NCBI GenBank assembly: GCA_024398715.1
Contig: JAKSIP010000002.1
Location: 62,001 to 126,000, forward strand
DNA from: Bacteroidaceae bacterium
Lineage (GTDB): Bacteria > Bacteroidota > Bacteroidia > Bacteroidales > Bacteroidaceae
Direction: 5' to 3'
Length of the DNA: 64,000 bases
Under the pieces are notes generated by a model. It saw only the letters and a program-made list of their open reading frames with translations. It had not been told where the DNA came from and made no database searches. The position numbers and the translations under genes were made by a program. This document shows positions 17,438 through 28,600 of the stretch, in pieces (positions within the stretch are counted from its first letter, which is position 1; each line of letters starts with the position of its first letter).

Positions 17438-18895
17438 TTACTGATTTTCTAATGCCATGGCTTTTTTATACGTAGTAACTGCAAGATTCAGATTGCACAT
17501 GGCAGAAATGCATTCTACCTCTGCCTTCTGCAACTCTGTCTGCGCCTTCAGCTTTTCTGATACGGTCGCACCTCCCAACTCATATCTGTCATTCACAACT
17601 TTCATGTTCTCCCGGGCATAAGAAAGAATCAGTTCCGCATTCTGGCATTCAAAGTAAGATTCTTCCAACGCATTGAGACTTTGGGTAGCCTGCAACTGCA
17701 TTTTGCTTACGGCCTCGTTACGCTCCATTTCCATGATTGCAAGCTTGGCTTTTTCCGCGCGGACTTTGTTTGCTCCCTCGCCCCATTGGAACAAAGGTAT
17801 AGAGCCTGTAACCATTACTCCGGCCTGACCGCTGTTGTCAAATAATTTGGAATCGTTCAGTCTGAGACCGTTCATGTAACTGTATGAGCCTACTGCGGCA
17901 ATCTGCGGAAGAAAATCAGCACGGGTAACATTAACCTGTTGGCGCTGCATCTCGATTTGGGTTTCAAGCATTTGATATTCCGTGCGCTCCGTTACATTGA
18001 ATTCCTGACCGGACATCAAAACTTCTGCATTGGCCGATGGATTTACGGGATTGGATAAGTCTATTGAAGTAGTCAGCGGCAAACCAATAAGACGGCACAG
18101 ATTCATTGTTGCCAGATTACACATATTTCTGGCTTTTCGCAAATCAAGGCTGGCTTGGGCACATTTGCTGTCAACCTCCAGTTTGTCTGTAGTAGAAAGC
18201 AAACCCAGCTCCACTCCATTGGCCACGTCTTGTCTGAAACTTTCAAGAGTCTGTACGTAATCCTGCAGAACAGAAGTCATCTGCTTGGCTTTCAAACAGT
18301 TCCAATAAGCCTCTTCTACACTGTAAGAAATTTCTCTGGACTGTATGTCAACGTTCATTTCTGCCAGTTCCGTTCCGCGTTTTGCCATTTTGTATCCTGA
18401 CACAATCTTGCCTCCCATGAAAATGGGCTGTTTGACAAGAGCACCGGCTCCATAGACGGAACCTACTTCCAGACCAAGTGTGAGCCCGGGAAAATATGCC
18501 GATTGTGAAAACAGGAAGTTCCCGTCTGCACTGAACATTGGAAGTCCGGTTGTAGGATTGAGGGCAAGGTTAGGAATCTGTGTACCGGTTGTCGGGTCGT
18601 AGGTGAATGTAGGCAGATAACCGCCCTCAGCACTGTATTCCAATTTGCTGTCGCTATACAGATAGCCTGCCATAGCGGAGAACTTTGGGAAAAAGTTGGA
18701 GCGTATGCTGCGCATTGTATATTGGGCCTGCCTGCTTGTCATTTTGGCAACGTTTGTCTGCGATGAATTCTCTATTGCCATGCAGATGCATTCCTCAAGT
18801 GAAAGCAGCGTGTCAGCCTTTTGTTCTGCAGTCTGCGCTGAAGCTATGCAAACGGGTAATACTGTCAGAATTATGGAAAGTCTATGCCTTTTCAT
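17438..18895 (-). CDS. TolC-family outer-membrane efflux protein
   Basis: 485 aa with a signal peptide (to about SAQTAEQK). The mature protein has the two long alpha-helical repeats of TolC proteins. Each repeat contains a helix of the type SREISYSVEEAYWNCLKAKQ and MQLQATQSLNALEESYFECQNA, and SLEECICMAIENS starts the first. It forms the outer-membrane exit duct. Its ATG overlaps the stop of the pump gene by four bases (ATGA), so it is the last gene of the adaptor-pump-duct operon. Confidence 0.9.
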   Translation of the reverse strand: MKRHRLSIILTVLPVCIASAQTAEQKADTLLSLEECICMAIENSSQTNVAKMTSRQAQYTMRSIRSNFFPKFSAMAGYLYSDSKLEYSAEGGYLPTFTYDPTTGTQIPNLALNPTTGLPMFSADGNFLFSQSAYFPGLTLGLEVGSVYGAGALVKQPIFMGGKIVSGYKMAKRGTELAEMNVDIQSREISYSVEEAYWNCLKAKQMTSVLQDYVQTLESFRQDVANGVELGLLSTTDKLEVDSKCAQASLDLRKARNMCNLATMNLCRLIGLPLTTSIDLSNPVNPSANAEVLMSGQEFNVTERTEYQMLETQIEMQRQQVNVTRADFLPQIAAVGSYSYMNGLRLNDSKLFDNSGQAGVMVTGSIPLFQWGEGANKVRAEKAKLAIMEMERNEAVSKMQLQATQSLNALEESYFECQNAELILSYARENMKVVNDRYELGGATVSEKLKAQTELQKAEVECISAMCNLNLAVTTYKKAMALENQ

Positions 18896-21800
18896 TTTGA
18901 TATCTTGATTTTAAAGAACAGTGAATAAAGAACAGGAATAGCAATAAGCGTAATCAGAGTTCCTACAAACAATCCTCCAATAATTGTTACCGCCAGAGAA
19001 CCGAACAGACTGTCTCTCAATAATGGTATCATTCCCAATATTGTTGTAAGCGATGCCATCATAACCGGTCTGAAACGGCGCATGGAACTGTCAATCAGTG
19101 CCTTTAACGGTTCGATGCCGGATGCCATCTGAGCATCTATCTCGTCTATCAGAATGATGGCATTCTTGATAAGCATGCCGATAAGACCAAGACAACCGCA
19201 TATTGCTACGAATCCGAATGCTTTGCCGCTGATCATTACTCCGTAAACAATACCTATGGCAAGCAATGGCAAACACATGAATATTATTATAGGACGCTTG
19301 TAATCCTTGAACAAAGCAATGATAAGGGCAAGAATTATGAAAATGGCTACAGGAATCTTCTTGATAAGTTCAGACATGGATTCTTCACTTGCCGCTTTCT
19401 CTCCCTGCCAGCTCATTGTGTAACCCTGGGGCAGTTCAATTTTGCCTTCAAGATGCTTTTCAACGCTTTGGCGTGCCGTTTCCGTACTTACTCCGAATAC
19501 GGGATCGCATTGTGCGCGCATTGTGCGTTCCTGCTCCTTGCGGAATACTACAGGCTCTTCAAAATCCACATCGATATCTGAACATACGGCATCGACAGTG
19601 CGGCCGGTAAGCAGTTTTTCAAGAATGTCATCTTTGGTCTCTGTACCGGTCAGAAGACCTTTGATATCGTTTCCGTCTATTGACGTTACTGGTGGAATTG
19701 CTGTCAGAACCGGTGTCTGGTCAAAATATTCCAAAGGCTGGCCGTCTTCTACAATCCTGATGTATATAGGCATGGTGTAGTCTCTGTCATAGAATGTACC
19801 TACCGGCAGACCTTCTGTAGCGGCAAGGAACGAATAAGAGAGTTCCGTACGGCTTACTCCGGCCAGACGGGCTTTGCTCTGGTCATATCGGGCTTTAAGC
19901 ACCGGAGACTGTCTGTCCCAGTTTGAAGATACGCTGCGAACGTTCGGGTCCTCTTGCATGACCTGCATGGCAGTTGCCGTAAGAGATTTCAGAACAGCGG
20001 GATCCGGTCCTTTGAATTCCAGTTCTATGGCATATGGCTTGAACATCAGATTGTATCGTTTGGCGCGTGCCTTTGCCTGCGGGTAGTTGGTTGAGATGTA
20101 ATCCTGGACAGAGGGTAGTGCAGCCAGTACAGCTTTGTTGCTCTCAAATCTGACAATCAGTTCGCCATATGCAAGAGAAGGATGTGCAATAGGTCTTACA
20201 AGGTTGTAACGGCTTGGGGTGCCACCCAATGCCATGGTAACGGATGTAACGTCTCCGCGTTTTTTCAGATAATCGGAAATCTGGTTCAAATCCTCTTCAA
20301 CCTGATATTGCGATGTCCCTTCCGGCATTTTGTACTCTATGAAAATCTGGTCATATTCCATGTCCGGGAAAAACTCCTGAGGCAGATTCTTGTAGTGGTA
20401 TATACTCAGACCTACCAATGCAATTGCTGCAATGCAGAATAAAGTCCTGTTATGCAATGTCCAGTCCAGAACTTTGTATAACAGCTTGTATGCCTTATTG
20501 CCGTACAGTGCGGATTGGTCTTCAACCGGTCTGATTCTAAGATAATGTTCGCTTATAATGGGAACGTACGTAATTGCAAGTATCCAACTGAGCATAAGGG
20601 ATACTGCCAAAACGATAAACAGATCATGGAGATATTCGCCAACGGTATCGCCGGTAATGTATGGGGGCATGAACGCGAATATTGCAATCAATGTGGCGCA
20701 CAACAGCGGCCATGATGTCTTTTTGCATATGGACGTAAGCGCCTCCTGTCTTGGCTTTCCCATCTGCAAATCTGTTATTATGCCGTCAACAATCACTATG
20801 GCGTTATCGACAAGCATGCCCATGGCAAGGACGAATGTTGCAAGAGATACTCTCTGAAGCGAACCACCGGTCATGAAAAGGGCAAGCAGTGAGCCCAAAA
20901 TGGATATTATCAGAACCTGTCCTATAATGACACCGCTGCGGAATCCCATTGTGAGCATGAGAATTGCAATGACTATGATTACGGATTCAATCAGGTTGGT
21001 TGCAAATACAGTGAGTGCGTTTACAACCTCTTCCGGTTGGGAGAATACGCTTTCAAGCTGCATGCCTGCCGGGAGTTCCACATCTTCCAGAACCTTACGT
21101 ACTTCCTTATCCAGGCGGACTATGTCTGTGCCGTCTTTTCCTGAAATTGATATAGCTATGCCGTGCTTGCCGTTGTGTGTGATAGTCTGTCTGGCAGGTT
21201 CCTCTATGCCAACCTCGATGGTTGCTATATCGGACAGTTTTATCTGGTCGTCCTGATGTCCCTGGACAATCAGATCCCCAATGGAACCTACATCTGAGAA
21301 TTTTCCGTCAACCGTAATGCGTATGCGGTTTCCGCCGGTGTTCATATAGCCGGCATACGATGTGGCGTCCTGACCGTTAAGCAAACTGAGCAATTCTGCC
21401 GGCAGAATACCCAAATTGGCCATTCTTGCGCGGTCCACAAGAATATTCACGCATTCCTGATGTTCTCCGAACAGTTCAATGTTGCTTACTCCCGGAATCA
21501 TCTGCAGTCTGCGTTTTATATGGTTTGCATACCTTGACATTTCACGTGGTGAATAGCTGTCTCCGGTAAGTACATAGAACATTCCGTAAACATCGCCGAA
21601 CGAGTCATTTACCATAAGACTGGCTCCTTGCGGCAAATTGGACCGGTAGTCTTCTATTGTTTTCCGGAGCAGGTCGAAACTTTGCGGAATGTCTTTTTTA
21701 GGGGTGGTTCTGTCAAAAGAAACCTGAATAAGTGCAAGATCGTTGTAGCATGTTGACTCGACGGAACTTACATTGCTTATCGTTTTTATTGCCAGTTCAA

Positions 21801-22002
21801 CCGGATCTACAATGTCAAGCTCTATCTGGTGGGCACCGGCTCCCGGATAAACAACGGCAACCAAAGCTTGTTTTATTGCAATTTTAGGGTCTTCAAGTTT
21901 GCTTATGAAAATGGTCCCCAATATGCCTCCAATACAGATGGACAAAACAAGAAAATATATCAGTTTCCTGTTTCTCAATGAATAACCTCCAATATCGAAC
22001 AT
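18892..22002 (-). CDS. RND efflux pump inner-membrane subunit (AcrB-like)
   Basis: 1036 aa, full length for the hydrophobic-amphiphilic efflux family, with about 12 membrane helices and two large periplasmic loops. The start MFDIGGYSLRNRKLIYFLVL is unusual but membrane-directed. In helix 4 the proton-relay motif reads GMLVDNAIVIVD, so the second Asp of the AcrB pair is Asn, unlike the second pump of this window, which has VVDDT. C-terminal IGMLIKNAIILIDEI is the helix-10 counterpart. It acts with the adaptor (22017-23087) and TolC (17438-18895). Substrate unknown. Confidence 0.92.
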   Translation of the reverse strand: MFDIGGYSLRNRKLIYFLVLSICIGGILGTIFISKLEDPKIAIKQALVAVVYPGAGAHQIELDIVDPVELAIKTISNVSSVESTCYNDLALIQVSFDRTTPKKDIPQSFDLLRKTIEDYRSNLPQGASLMVNDSFGDVYGMFYVLTGDSYSPREMSRYANHIKRRLQMIPGVSNIELFGEHQECVNILVDRARMANLGILPAELLSLLNGQDATSYAGYMNTGGNRIRITVDGKFSDVGSIGDLIVQGHQDDQIKLSDIATIEVGIEEPARQTITHNGKHGIAISISGKDGTDIVRLDKEVRKVLEDVELPAGMQLESVFSQPEEVVNALTVFATNLIESVIIVIAILMLTMGFRSGVIIGQVLIISILGSLLALFMTGGSLQRVSLATFVLAMGMLVDNAIVIVDGIITDLQMGKPRQEALTSICKKTSWPLLCATLIAIFAFMPPYITGDTVGEYLHDLFIVLAVSLMLSWILAITYVPIISEHYLRIRPVEDQSALYGNKAYKLLYKVLDWTLHNRTLFCIAAIALVGLSIYHYKNLPQEFFPDMEYDQIFIEYKMPEGTSQYQVEEDLNQISDYLKKRGDVTSVTMALGGTPSRYNLVRPIAHPSLAYGELIVRFESNKAVLAALPSVQDYISTNYPQAKARAKRYNLMFKPYAIELEFKGPDPAVLKSLTATAMQVMQEDPNVRSVSSNWDRQSPVLKARYDQSKARLAGVSRTELSYSFLAATEGLPVGTFYDRDYTMPIYIRIVEDGQPLEYFDQTPVLTAIPPVTSIDGNDIKGLLTGTETKDDILEKLLTGRTVDAVCSDIDVDFEEPVVFRKEQERTMRAQCDPVFGVSTETARQSVEKHLEGKIELPQGYTMSWQGEKAASEESMSELIKKIPVAIFIILALIIALFKDYKRPIIIFMCLPLLAIGIVYGVMISGKAFGFVAICGCLGLIGMLIKNAIILIDEIDAQMASGIEPLKALIDSSMRRFRPVMMASLTTILGMIPLLRDSLFGSLAVTIIGGLFVGTLITLIAIPVLYSLFFKIKISK

Positions 22003-22016
22003 AACTGATTCTCAGA

Positions 22017-23087
22017 TTAAAGAATGTTTCCAATGTTTGTTTCCGAACTCTGCGCAATAGGCTTTACCTTTTGTCCCGGGTGCAGATAGCTTACGCCTGC
22101 AGATACAATCACATCGCCGCTCTGAAGACCTGACACAACTACGGCCAAATCATTTTTCTGTATTTGTGATATGGTAATGTGGCGCAGTCTGACTGTGTCA
22201 TCTTCAAGTATCCATACGCAACTTTCACCTTTTGAATCTGTGAACAGGGCGGAAACGGGAATATATACATTTTTGGTTTTTGAGGCATTGAGAGTGAATT
22301 TGATATTTGCTGCAAGGCCTACAGAAGGGTATTCTGCGCTTGTCTGTGTTCCTTTGGAATCAAATACCAGATCCAATTGGTACAACTGGTTCAAATTGAC
22401 CTTTTCAGAACAGTTCCTGATTTTCATGGTGTAGCATTCTCCGCCTACCATAGCAGAGATGTCTTCTATGTTGTCAATGTTATCTTTTATATGTTGCGGT
22501 ACTGCTACCTCAATGACTGGAACATCGCTTGAAATAAGTGAAATGACAGGATAGCCGGCGCCTACGGTCTCACCGCTGCGGTAGTGTATCTTTTCAACCA
22601 CAGAATTGAACGGAGCTGTCAGTCTGGTGTCATTCAATGAATTCCTGTGGGCGTTCAGTTTGGCTGTTATCTGCTGGAGTCCGTATGTGGCTTTCTCATA
22701 ATCGCTCTGATTCGCGCTGCCGCGTCTGTAAAGTTCAATGACACGGTCGGCTTGAGCTTTTATGCCGTCATATTCCGCCTGGGTTGCAGACAGCTGTATC
22801 TTGTAGTCACGGTCATCCATCTGTGCCAGAAGGTCCCCCTTTTTTACATGGTCTCCAACATTTACGGGAATATTTACAACCGGACCGCTTATGCGGAATG
22901 CAACATTGGCCTGACTGTTTGCTTTTACTTTCCCACTGTATGTGATAATCTTTGCAAGACTGTATGATTTGCATTCATATGTCTTGACACTTATCTCTTT
23001 TGTCTGGGATTTCTGTTCTGTTCTGCATGAAGACAAACATGCAGCAACTGTCAGAAGTGAACACAGTGTAAATACTTTATAATTCAT
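22017..23087 (-). CDS. RND periplasmic adaptor, lipoprotein
   Basis: 356 aa. A lipoprotein signal ends in the lipobox CLSSC (Cys21). The biotinyl-lipoyl half motifs SGPVVNIPVNVGDHVKKGDLLAQMD and LTAPFNSVVEKIHYRSGETV flank an alpha-hairpin (about 100-150). A beta-barrel and membrane-proximal domain follow. It bridges pump and TolC duct. It is the first gene of the operon; the 103-bp gap to the polyketide cluster contains a candidate promoter with an overlapping palindrome. Confidence 0.9.
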   Translation of the reverse strand: MNYKVFTLCSLLTVAACLSSCRTEQKSQTKEISVKTYECKSYSLAKIITYSGKVKANSQANVAFRISGPVVNIPVNVGDHVKKGDLLAQMDDRDYKIQLSATQAEYDGIKAQADRVIELYRRGSANQSDYEKATYGLQQITAKLNAHRNSLNDTRLTAPFNSVVEKIHYRSGETVGAGYPVISLISSDVPVIEVAVPQHIKDNIDNIEDISAMVGGECYTMKIRNCSEKVNLNQLYQLDLVFDSKGTQTSAEYPSVGLAANIKFTLNASKTKNVYIPVSALFTDSKGESCVWILEDDTVRLRHITISQIQKNDLAVVVSGLQSGDVIVSAGVSYLHPGQKVKPIAQSSETNIGNIL

Positions 23088-23099
23088 AATTTGTCAATT

Positions 23100-23118
23100 A
23101 TATTTGCTGACAAATATA
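23100..23118 (-). promoter_or_regulatory. candidate promoter -7 element with overlapping palindrome for the efflux operon
   Basis: TATATTTG (23118-23111, minus strand) matches TAnnTTTG. It forms half of a 7-bp inverted repeat ATATTTG-CTGA-CAAATAT (23100-23117). A palindrome over the -7 box could be an operator, but no regulator gene is adjacent and the AT-rich repeat may be chance. Confidence 0.35.
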
Positions 23119-23190
23119 CTGCAAATTATGTGCCTGCTTTCTGGAATTTGTTTTATTATTACAATAATTAACTTAAATTAATTGTAATTC

Positions 23191-24309
23191 TTAATGCATT
23201 AACATATTCTTGACAGGATTGGCATATATTCCAAGGAATATTGCTGTCAGTTCGTCTTTGTCTCCCATTATTTTGTCAATTCCGCTATGCATGTATTCAA
23301 TAAAGTTGTTTTTTTCTGCAGCAGTGTAATTGTTGGAAAAGACAGGACTGTCCTGAAGCAGATCATATGCTATGTAGTTGTTCTTGTAAAGTTTGTAGTT
23401 TCTGATAATTCTTTTGTCTATGATTTTTGCCAATATGTTGTACTTTTCAGACTTTTGGAAAAGGTCACATTTTTCAAGTTCTTCTTTTGTTATTGATGGT
23501 GTTATGACCATGGAGACCTGTCCTTTGGGCTGTGTTATGCCGCGCAGGATGCTGTTGAAGTCTTCGTTTGGGGCTTTCTGATACTGCTGGTAACGTGATA
23601 CATACAGTTCCTGTGTTTTCAAAAAATCGCAGGACTCGTACTCGTACGATATTGCAACTGGAGTCAGATTCAGTTCTGTCAGGTTATCTACAAAATCCTT
23701 GTCAGAACTCATTGCAAGCATTTTGAGTACTCCAGGTTCTGTCTTGTCAAGACCGTCTTTTGTGCGTCCGTTACGTTGGGCAATCCATGTTGACTGGTTC
23801 TTTTCCGTAATGGCATACCGCATATATGACGATACTTCCATGGAATTCTTGTAGAAATCCCTGATATTGCCGCCGCGGACTATGCGGAACATTTTGTTTA
23901 TCTTTCCGAAATCCGTAACAAAATCGCCTTTCATCAGGTTGTCTCCAAAGGTTATCTCCGATGTGTCCAGATTGCTGCAGTATAGTGCGTACTGTAAAAG
24001 GCTTGCATCCAGAACTATATCGCGGTGATTGCCTATGAATGTGCATTTGTTACTGTCAGACAGCCCTTCTGTACCGCTGTAGGAAAAGCCTGCGGTTGTC
24101 TTTTCTATGGTGGCAGTAAGCAGTTTGTACATGACCTTGTCCTGAAATTCCTTGACAGAAGTGATCTTGCTGAATTCGGTACGCAAATAACCAATTTCCT
24201 GATGGGGAAACAGATATGAGCATACTATCGGAAAATACGGATGTGATGCCAACCTGCTGATGGCTGCCGGAATCTCGCTGTCATTGTACGGTCTGGTCTC
24301 TTCAAACAT
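23191..24309 (-). CDS. PlsC-like acyltransferase of the aryl-polyene cluster
   Basis: 372 aa. GNHRDIVLDASLL (about 93-105) is the acyltransferase block I of the Bacteroidetes 1-acyl-glycerol-3-phosphate acyltransferase-like branch, with NHRD and HX5D spacing instead of the usual HX4D. IAQRNGRTKDGLD is the later block. The C-terminal 150 residues are family-specific. No signal peptide; membrane-associated cytosolic enzyme. It is the last gene of the cluster, 3 bp after the ligase gene. Likely role, by inference: acylation step that places the polyene or a fatty acid on the lipid carrier. Confidence 0.75.
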   Translation of the reverse strand: MFEETRPYNDSEIPAAISRLASHPYFPIVCSYLFPHQEIGYLRTEFSKITSVKEFQDKVMYKLLTATIEKTTAGFSYSGTEGLSDSNKCTFIGNHRDIVLDASLLQYALYCSNLDTSEITFGDNLMKGDFVTDFGKINKMFRIVRGGNIRDFYKNSMEVSSYMRYAITEKNQSTWIAQRNGRTKDGLDKTEPGVLKMLAMSSDKDFVDNLTELNLTPVAISYEYESCDFLKTQELYVSRYQQYQKAPNEDFNSILRGITQPKGQVSMVITPSITKEELEKCDLFQKSEKYNILAKIIDKRIIRNYKLYKNNYIAYDLLQDSPVFSNNYTAAEKNNFIEYMHSGIDKIMGDKDELTAIFLGIYANPVKNMLMH

Positions 24310-24312
24310 GGA

Positions 24313-25608
24313 TCAATTGCGTTTGTCAATAAATTTGTTGGGCTTGCGCTTGGTAGGCGGCATCTGTATTGCTGTAATATGGTCAATGTCTTCAAATTCT
24401 ATGTCCGGAGTCACGCGTATCTTTGCGCGGAACATATCTTTAAGTTCCTTGACCATGTTGATTCTGTCCGTTCTCTTTGTTCCAATGAACACTTTCACAC
24501 TGTCTGTGCCCAATTCATTTGTATAGACCTCTACCAGATAGTTGACTACGTAAGGAACATTGTCAAGCAGTTCAAAGAGTGTGGCAGGGTAAAGTGTTGT
24601 ACCTTTCAGTTTGATCATGTGGTTTTTGCGGCCTACAAGCGGACTGACGCGCATTGTGTTCCTTCCGCAGGGACACGGCTCGGTATGGAAACTTGTGATG
24701 TCGCCAGTGCGGAAACGCAGAAGAGGCATACCCTCAACACCAAGACTGGTGATGGTAAGTTCTCCAGTTTCTCCAGCAGGAAGCACATTCCCGTTTTCAT
24801 CAAGAATCTCGCAAATAAGCAGTTCCGGATGGTGGTGACCTCCATGACCGTATTTGCATTCTGTGAAAGAGTGCCCCATTTCCGTTGACGCATATGTTGA
24901 AAACAGTTCAATAGGCCATTTTTCTGTAATCTTGCATCCCAACTGATTGAGGGAGAAATCCTGATTACGCAAATTTTCTCCTATGCAGATGGCTTTTTTG
25001 ACGGAGCTGTTTCTATAGTCAATGCCGTGTTCCTCCGCATACTGGATAAGTCTTGTTATGAAAGACGGTACGCATATTATGCCTGTAGGATTCAAACGGT
25101 TGATTGTATCCCATTGCAATTCAGGAATGCCGTTACCTACGCGGATAACGCTGCTCCCCAGTTTGATGACTCCCATAAAGTAAGCCAGACCTGCCATAAA
25201 GCTTTTGTCTATGGTAGTCATGAGCTGGTATATTTCTCCGGGATGACCGCCAGCGCATTCAAAGGCAATCTGTTCGTTATATGCCAGACGCTCAAGGTCT
25301 TTTACGGTAAGAGCGAATGTGGTTGGAACGCTGAGTGTTCCCGATGTGCAGACATAATCCGCTATCTTGTCTTTCGGCACGCACAGGAAATCGTTGTTGT
25401 GCATCTGCAAGTCCTGTTTTGTTGTGCACGGAATATATGAAAGATCTTCCAGCTTTCTTATTTTGGATACATCTATGTGATTGTCTGAAAAAAGTTTGCG
25501 GTAGTATGGAGATTTGGCATTCATATACTGAAGCATTTCCTGCATACGTTCCTCCTGAAACTTTTTTATGACATCTGCCGGTTCAAATTCAATCTGTGGT
25601 GTAAACAT
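24313..25608 (-). CDS. PaaK-like AMP-forming acyl/aryl ligase
   Basis: 431 aa, phenylacetate-CoA-ligase-like adenylate-forming enzyme. The nucleotide loop is TSGTLSVPTTF (about 88-98), YASTEMG is the core motif (about 236-242), FRTGDI is the hinge-proximal motif, and the C-terminal lysine region is KRKPNKFID. A Cys-rich EPCPCGRN segment follows RTGD, as in coenzyme-F390-synthetase-like ligases. In aryl polyene clusters such a ligase activates the aryl starter acid for loading on the ACP. Here that is inferred from context; the substrate (coumarate or hydroxybenzoate) is not readable. Confidence 0.82.
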   Translation of the reverse strand: MFTPQIEFEPADVIKKFQEERMQEMLQYMNAKSPYYRKLFSDNHIDVSKIRKLEDLSYIPCTTKQDLQMHNNDFLCVPKDKIADYVCTSGTLSVPTTFALTVKDLERLAYNEQIAFECAGGHPGEIYQLMTTIDKSFMAGLAYFMGVIKLGSSVIRVGNGIPELQWDTINRLNPTGIICVPSFITRLIQYAEEHGIDYRNSSVKKAICIGENLRNQDFSLNQLGCKITEKWPIELFSTYASTEMGHSFTECKYGHGGHHHPELLICEILDENGNVLPAGETGELTITSLGVEGMPLLRFRTGDITSFHTEPCPCGRNTMRVSPLVGRKNHMIKLKGTTLYPATLFELLDNVPYVVNYLVEVYTNELGTDSVKVFIGTKRTDRINMVKELKDMFRAKIRVTPDIEFEDIDHITAIQMPPTKRKPNKFIDKRN

Positions 25609-25641
25609 TGCTTTTTGTTTTGATATTGCAAAAATACTCTA

Positions 25642-28600
25642 TTATTCCGACTGCAAGACTATATTGCTTATGTTTTTTGTTGCAGTACTGATTATGTCAA
25701 ATTTATTGCTGTCTGTATGTTTGACTCTGAATGTGACATCAGGCCGTACAAGAGCGCTTATCAGGATCTTTTCACCATATCCTGAACAGGTCTCTGAAAT
25801 TTCCGAACCGGACGGTATCTGTTCAAGTTCTCTTTGCAGGTTTTCAAAACCGATATGTGAGAGTGTGCTGCAGGTGCTGCGGTAAACATCCGCACCTTTG
25901 TACAGGTATGTGCGCCTGACGTATTCCTTATAGTAGGAACAGGTCTCGGTGCGACGGCATATTTCCTGATATTTTTCCCTATACAGTCTTTGTGCTGTCT
26001 GTGCGCATGCCAGAGCGCTCTGTTCTTTGGAAACAGTTGTGGCGGGTAGAACGGTGATGTCTATTCTGCCTTTGCGCAGCACGAATTCTTTTTTGGCAAG
26101 AACGTGTCCAATTCCGTGTACAATTACAGGTCTGATGTCAAGATCCAGCTCTTTGGCAAGATGATATGCACCCTGATAGAAATGTGTAATGGAACAGTCT
26201 GCAGAACGGCTCCCTTCAGGAAATACAAGAACGGAATAACCGCGTGCTACCATTTTCTTTATGCGCGGCATGGCGGCATCAAGACCGTTGGATACGGGAA
26301 TGAAGTCTGCCATTCTGATAATCCATCCGTAGAACGGACAGTTCCATACCCATCTGTTTGTCAGAACTGTTATTCTGGGATTCAGCATCAGTGTGTATAA
26401 CAGATCAAGGTGAGACTGGTGGTTGCATGTAATTATGCATGGCTTGTCAAACGTGCTGCCTGTAAGACCGTGTACGTCAAAAGGTACTCCAGGCATGGCT
26501 TTTGCCAACAGGCGGAAAACTTTGCATAACAGTTTGTGGTATGCCATGGTATGCATTGTGAACAGTCCTGCAATGTCCATGACAATAGTGGCAAGAACAA
26601 ATACCGTAAAGACGAATATTGTCTTGAGAATATCCCACAGTGTTACGGGCATACGTCTCTGCTCTCCTTTTTTATATGTCAGAATCCTGAAGAGATACGG
26701 CGGAATGATATAGGACATGAGAACAACGGAGAACATTCCTATTATGGTAACCTGCGCCAGTGAACGCATGGCCGGATGTTCGGCAAGAATAAGCGTACCT
26801 ATTCCGGCAAACATTATCAGTGCGGACAGCAGTATGCTGTTTTTGTAGAATGCCAAACGTTTCTTTCCTGTGCCGTATTCGTAAACAAGACCTTCTGTTA
26901 CAAAAATGGAATAATCGTCTCCCTGTCCGAATATGAATGTGGCAAGTATTATGTTGACAATATTGAACTGAATACCTGTCATCCCCATTATTCCAAGAAT
27001 CCATATCCAGGCAACGGCAAGCGGAGTGAATGCAATCAGTGCCAGCTCGATGCGTCCGAAAGATATAAGAAGGAATGCGAATACAAGGAATCCGCAAATG
27101 TACAGTACAAGATTGAAATCCTGGGACAGCGCATTGCTCATGCGCCCCGCCACAGATTTGTTCTCAAATGTGAATATGTTGCCGTTGATATTGTCCAATA
27201 TCTGTGTTACCTGTTCCAGATGTCTGTTGTCAACTGTCAGAATGTTGTAAATGATGGTGTTGTCACGGTCACTGTAGATATAGTTCCCGGAAATCTGCTG
27301 TATGGCCCTTGCAAAATATTCCGTCTCGTGCGTAGAAACCTGATTCTGCAGCATACCTGCAAATCCGCTGAATGCTGACTCTCTGAATCCGAGTTCCGAT
27401 GCCGTAGCAAGTACTCTTTCCAAAAGTCCTTTCCCGTTTGTCTCTATGAATGCGTTCCAACGTTCCAATTGCTTCTGTTGCATCCGACGGCTCGGAATAA
27501 AGTTGCCTATGCCGCTGTGAGATTCAATAAGACCTTGTCCGGCAAGTTCTTTTATCGCACGGTCAGCATCGTGCTGCAGGTCCAGTGCATGCTCCATGTT
27601 TTCTCCGTATGCTACGCAGTACAATGTGGTGCGGTCAGCATCGTTATCGGTGGCGTATTCACTGAAGAACGCACTTTGCTGTGGAGTCATGTAGTTTATA
27701 TTGTGCATGTCCGTGTCAAAACCGGTGCGACCCGCAAAAATGTAGAATACAATTGACAGTATTATTACGGCAGGCATGACAAACCGTTGCCGCTCCAGTT
27801 GGATGGACACTATTTTTCCAAAAGCAAGATTGCGGTTCGCGGAAGTTCCCCTACCCAACATGTGCGGCAGGAAGATTACAACAAACAGAATGGTGCCGAC
27901 AAGAAGCAGGGCGGCTGTCAGTCCAAGATCCTTCATTGCTGGAGAACTTATGAACAGCAGACTTATGAAAGCTCCTACAGTGGTTATGTTCCCGGTTACC
28001 ATAGGCTTGACAACCGTTTCCATAATACTGATCTTATCAGGATCCTTTTTGAATGCTGACAATATGTGGATAGGGTAGTTGACAGCAAGACCCATTATTA
28101 TTGAAGCCACGCCTATGGCAATGATGCTCACATCGGTTTTTACAAGACTCAGCAGACCTATGGCGAATATCGCTCCGCACAGTATGGAAAGGGCAATAAG
28201 CAGAATGCTGCGAACATTACGGTAGTAGTATACCAGTAATGCAATAATGATTACCAGCGCTATGGCAATTGCCTTTATGGAGTCTTTCTTTATCCGGTCC
28301 GCATTGGTGTGGGCTACGGAAATTGCTCCGAAATGTGAGATTGCAACAGTATTGTCAAACTGCGCGGAAACGTCAGATGAACATTGCTCTATCATGGATA
28401 GCAGACGCCCGTTGTTCATTGTCTCGCTTACGGGGTAGGCCGATGTCACTACCACTACAGCTTTGGTTGTGTCTTGAGAGAATATGTAGTCTCCAACCCG
28501 CTCAAACTTGTCTCCCGCCTTGAAATTTTCCAGTTCTGACATAATCCTGCCCGAAAAATGAAGAGGATCGGACAATATTATGTTTCTTGCCGCTCCCAAA

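Noticed and set aside
23190-23191. The 17438-23087 efflux operon as part of the polyene cluster
   Set aside because: It has its own candidate promoter and a 103-bp gap; the cluster already has its own MMPL exporter, so a shared role is not supported by sequence alone.
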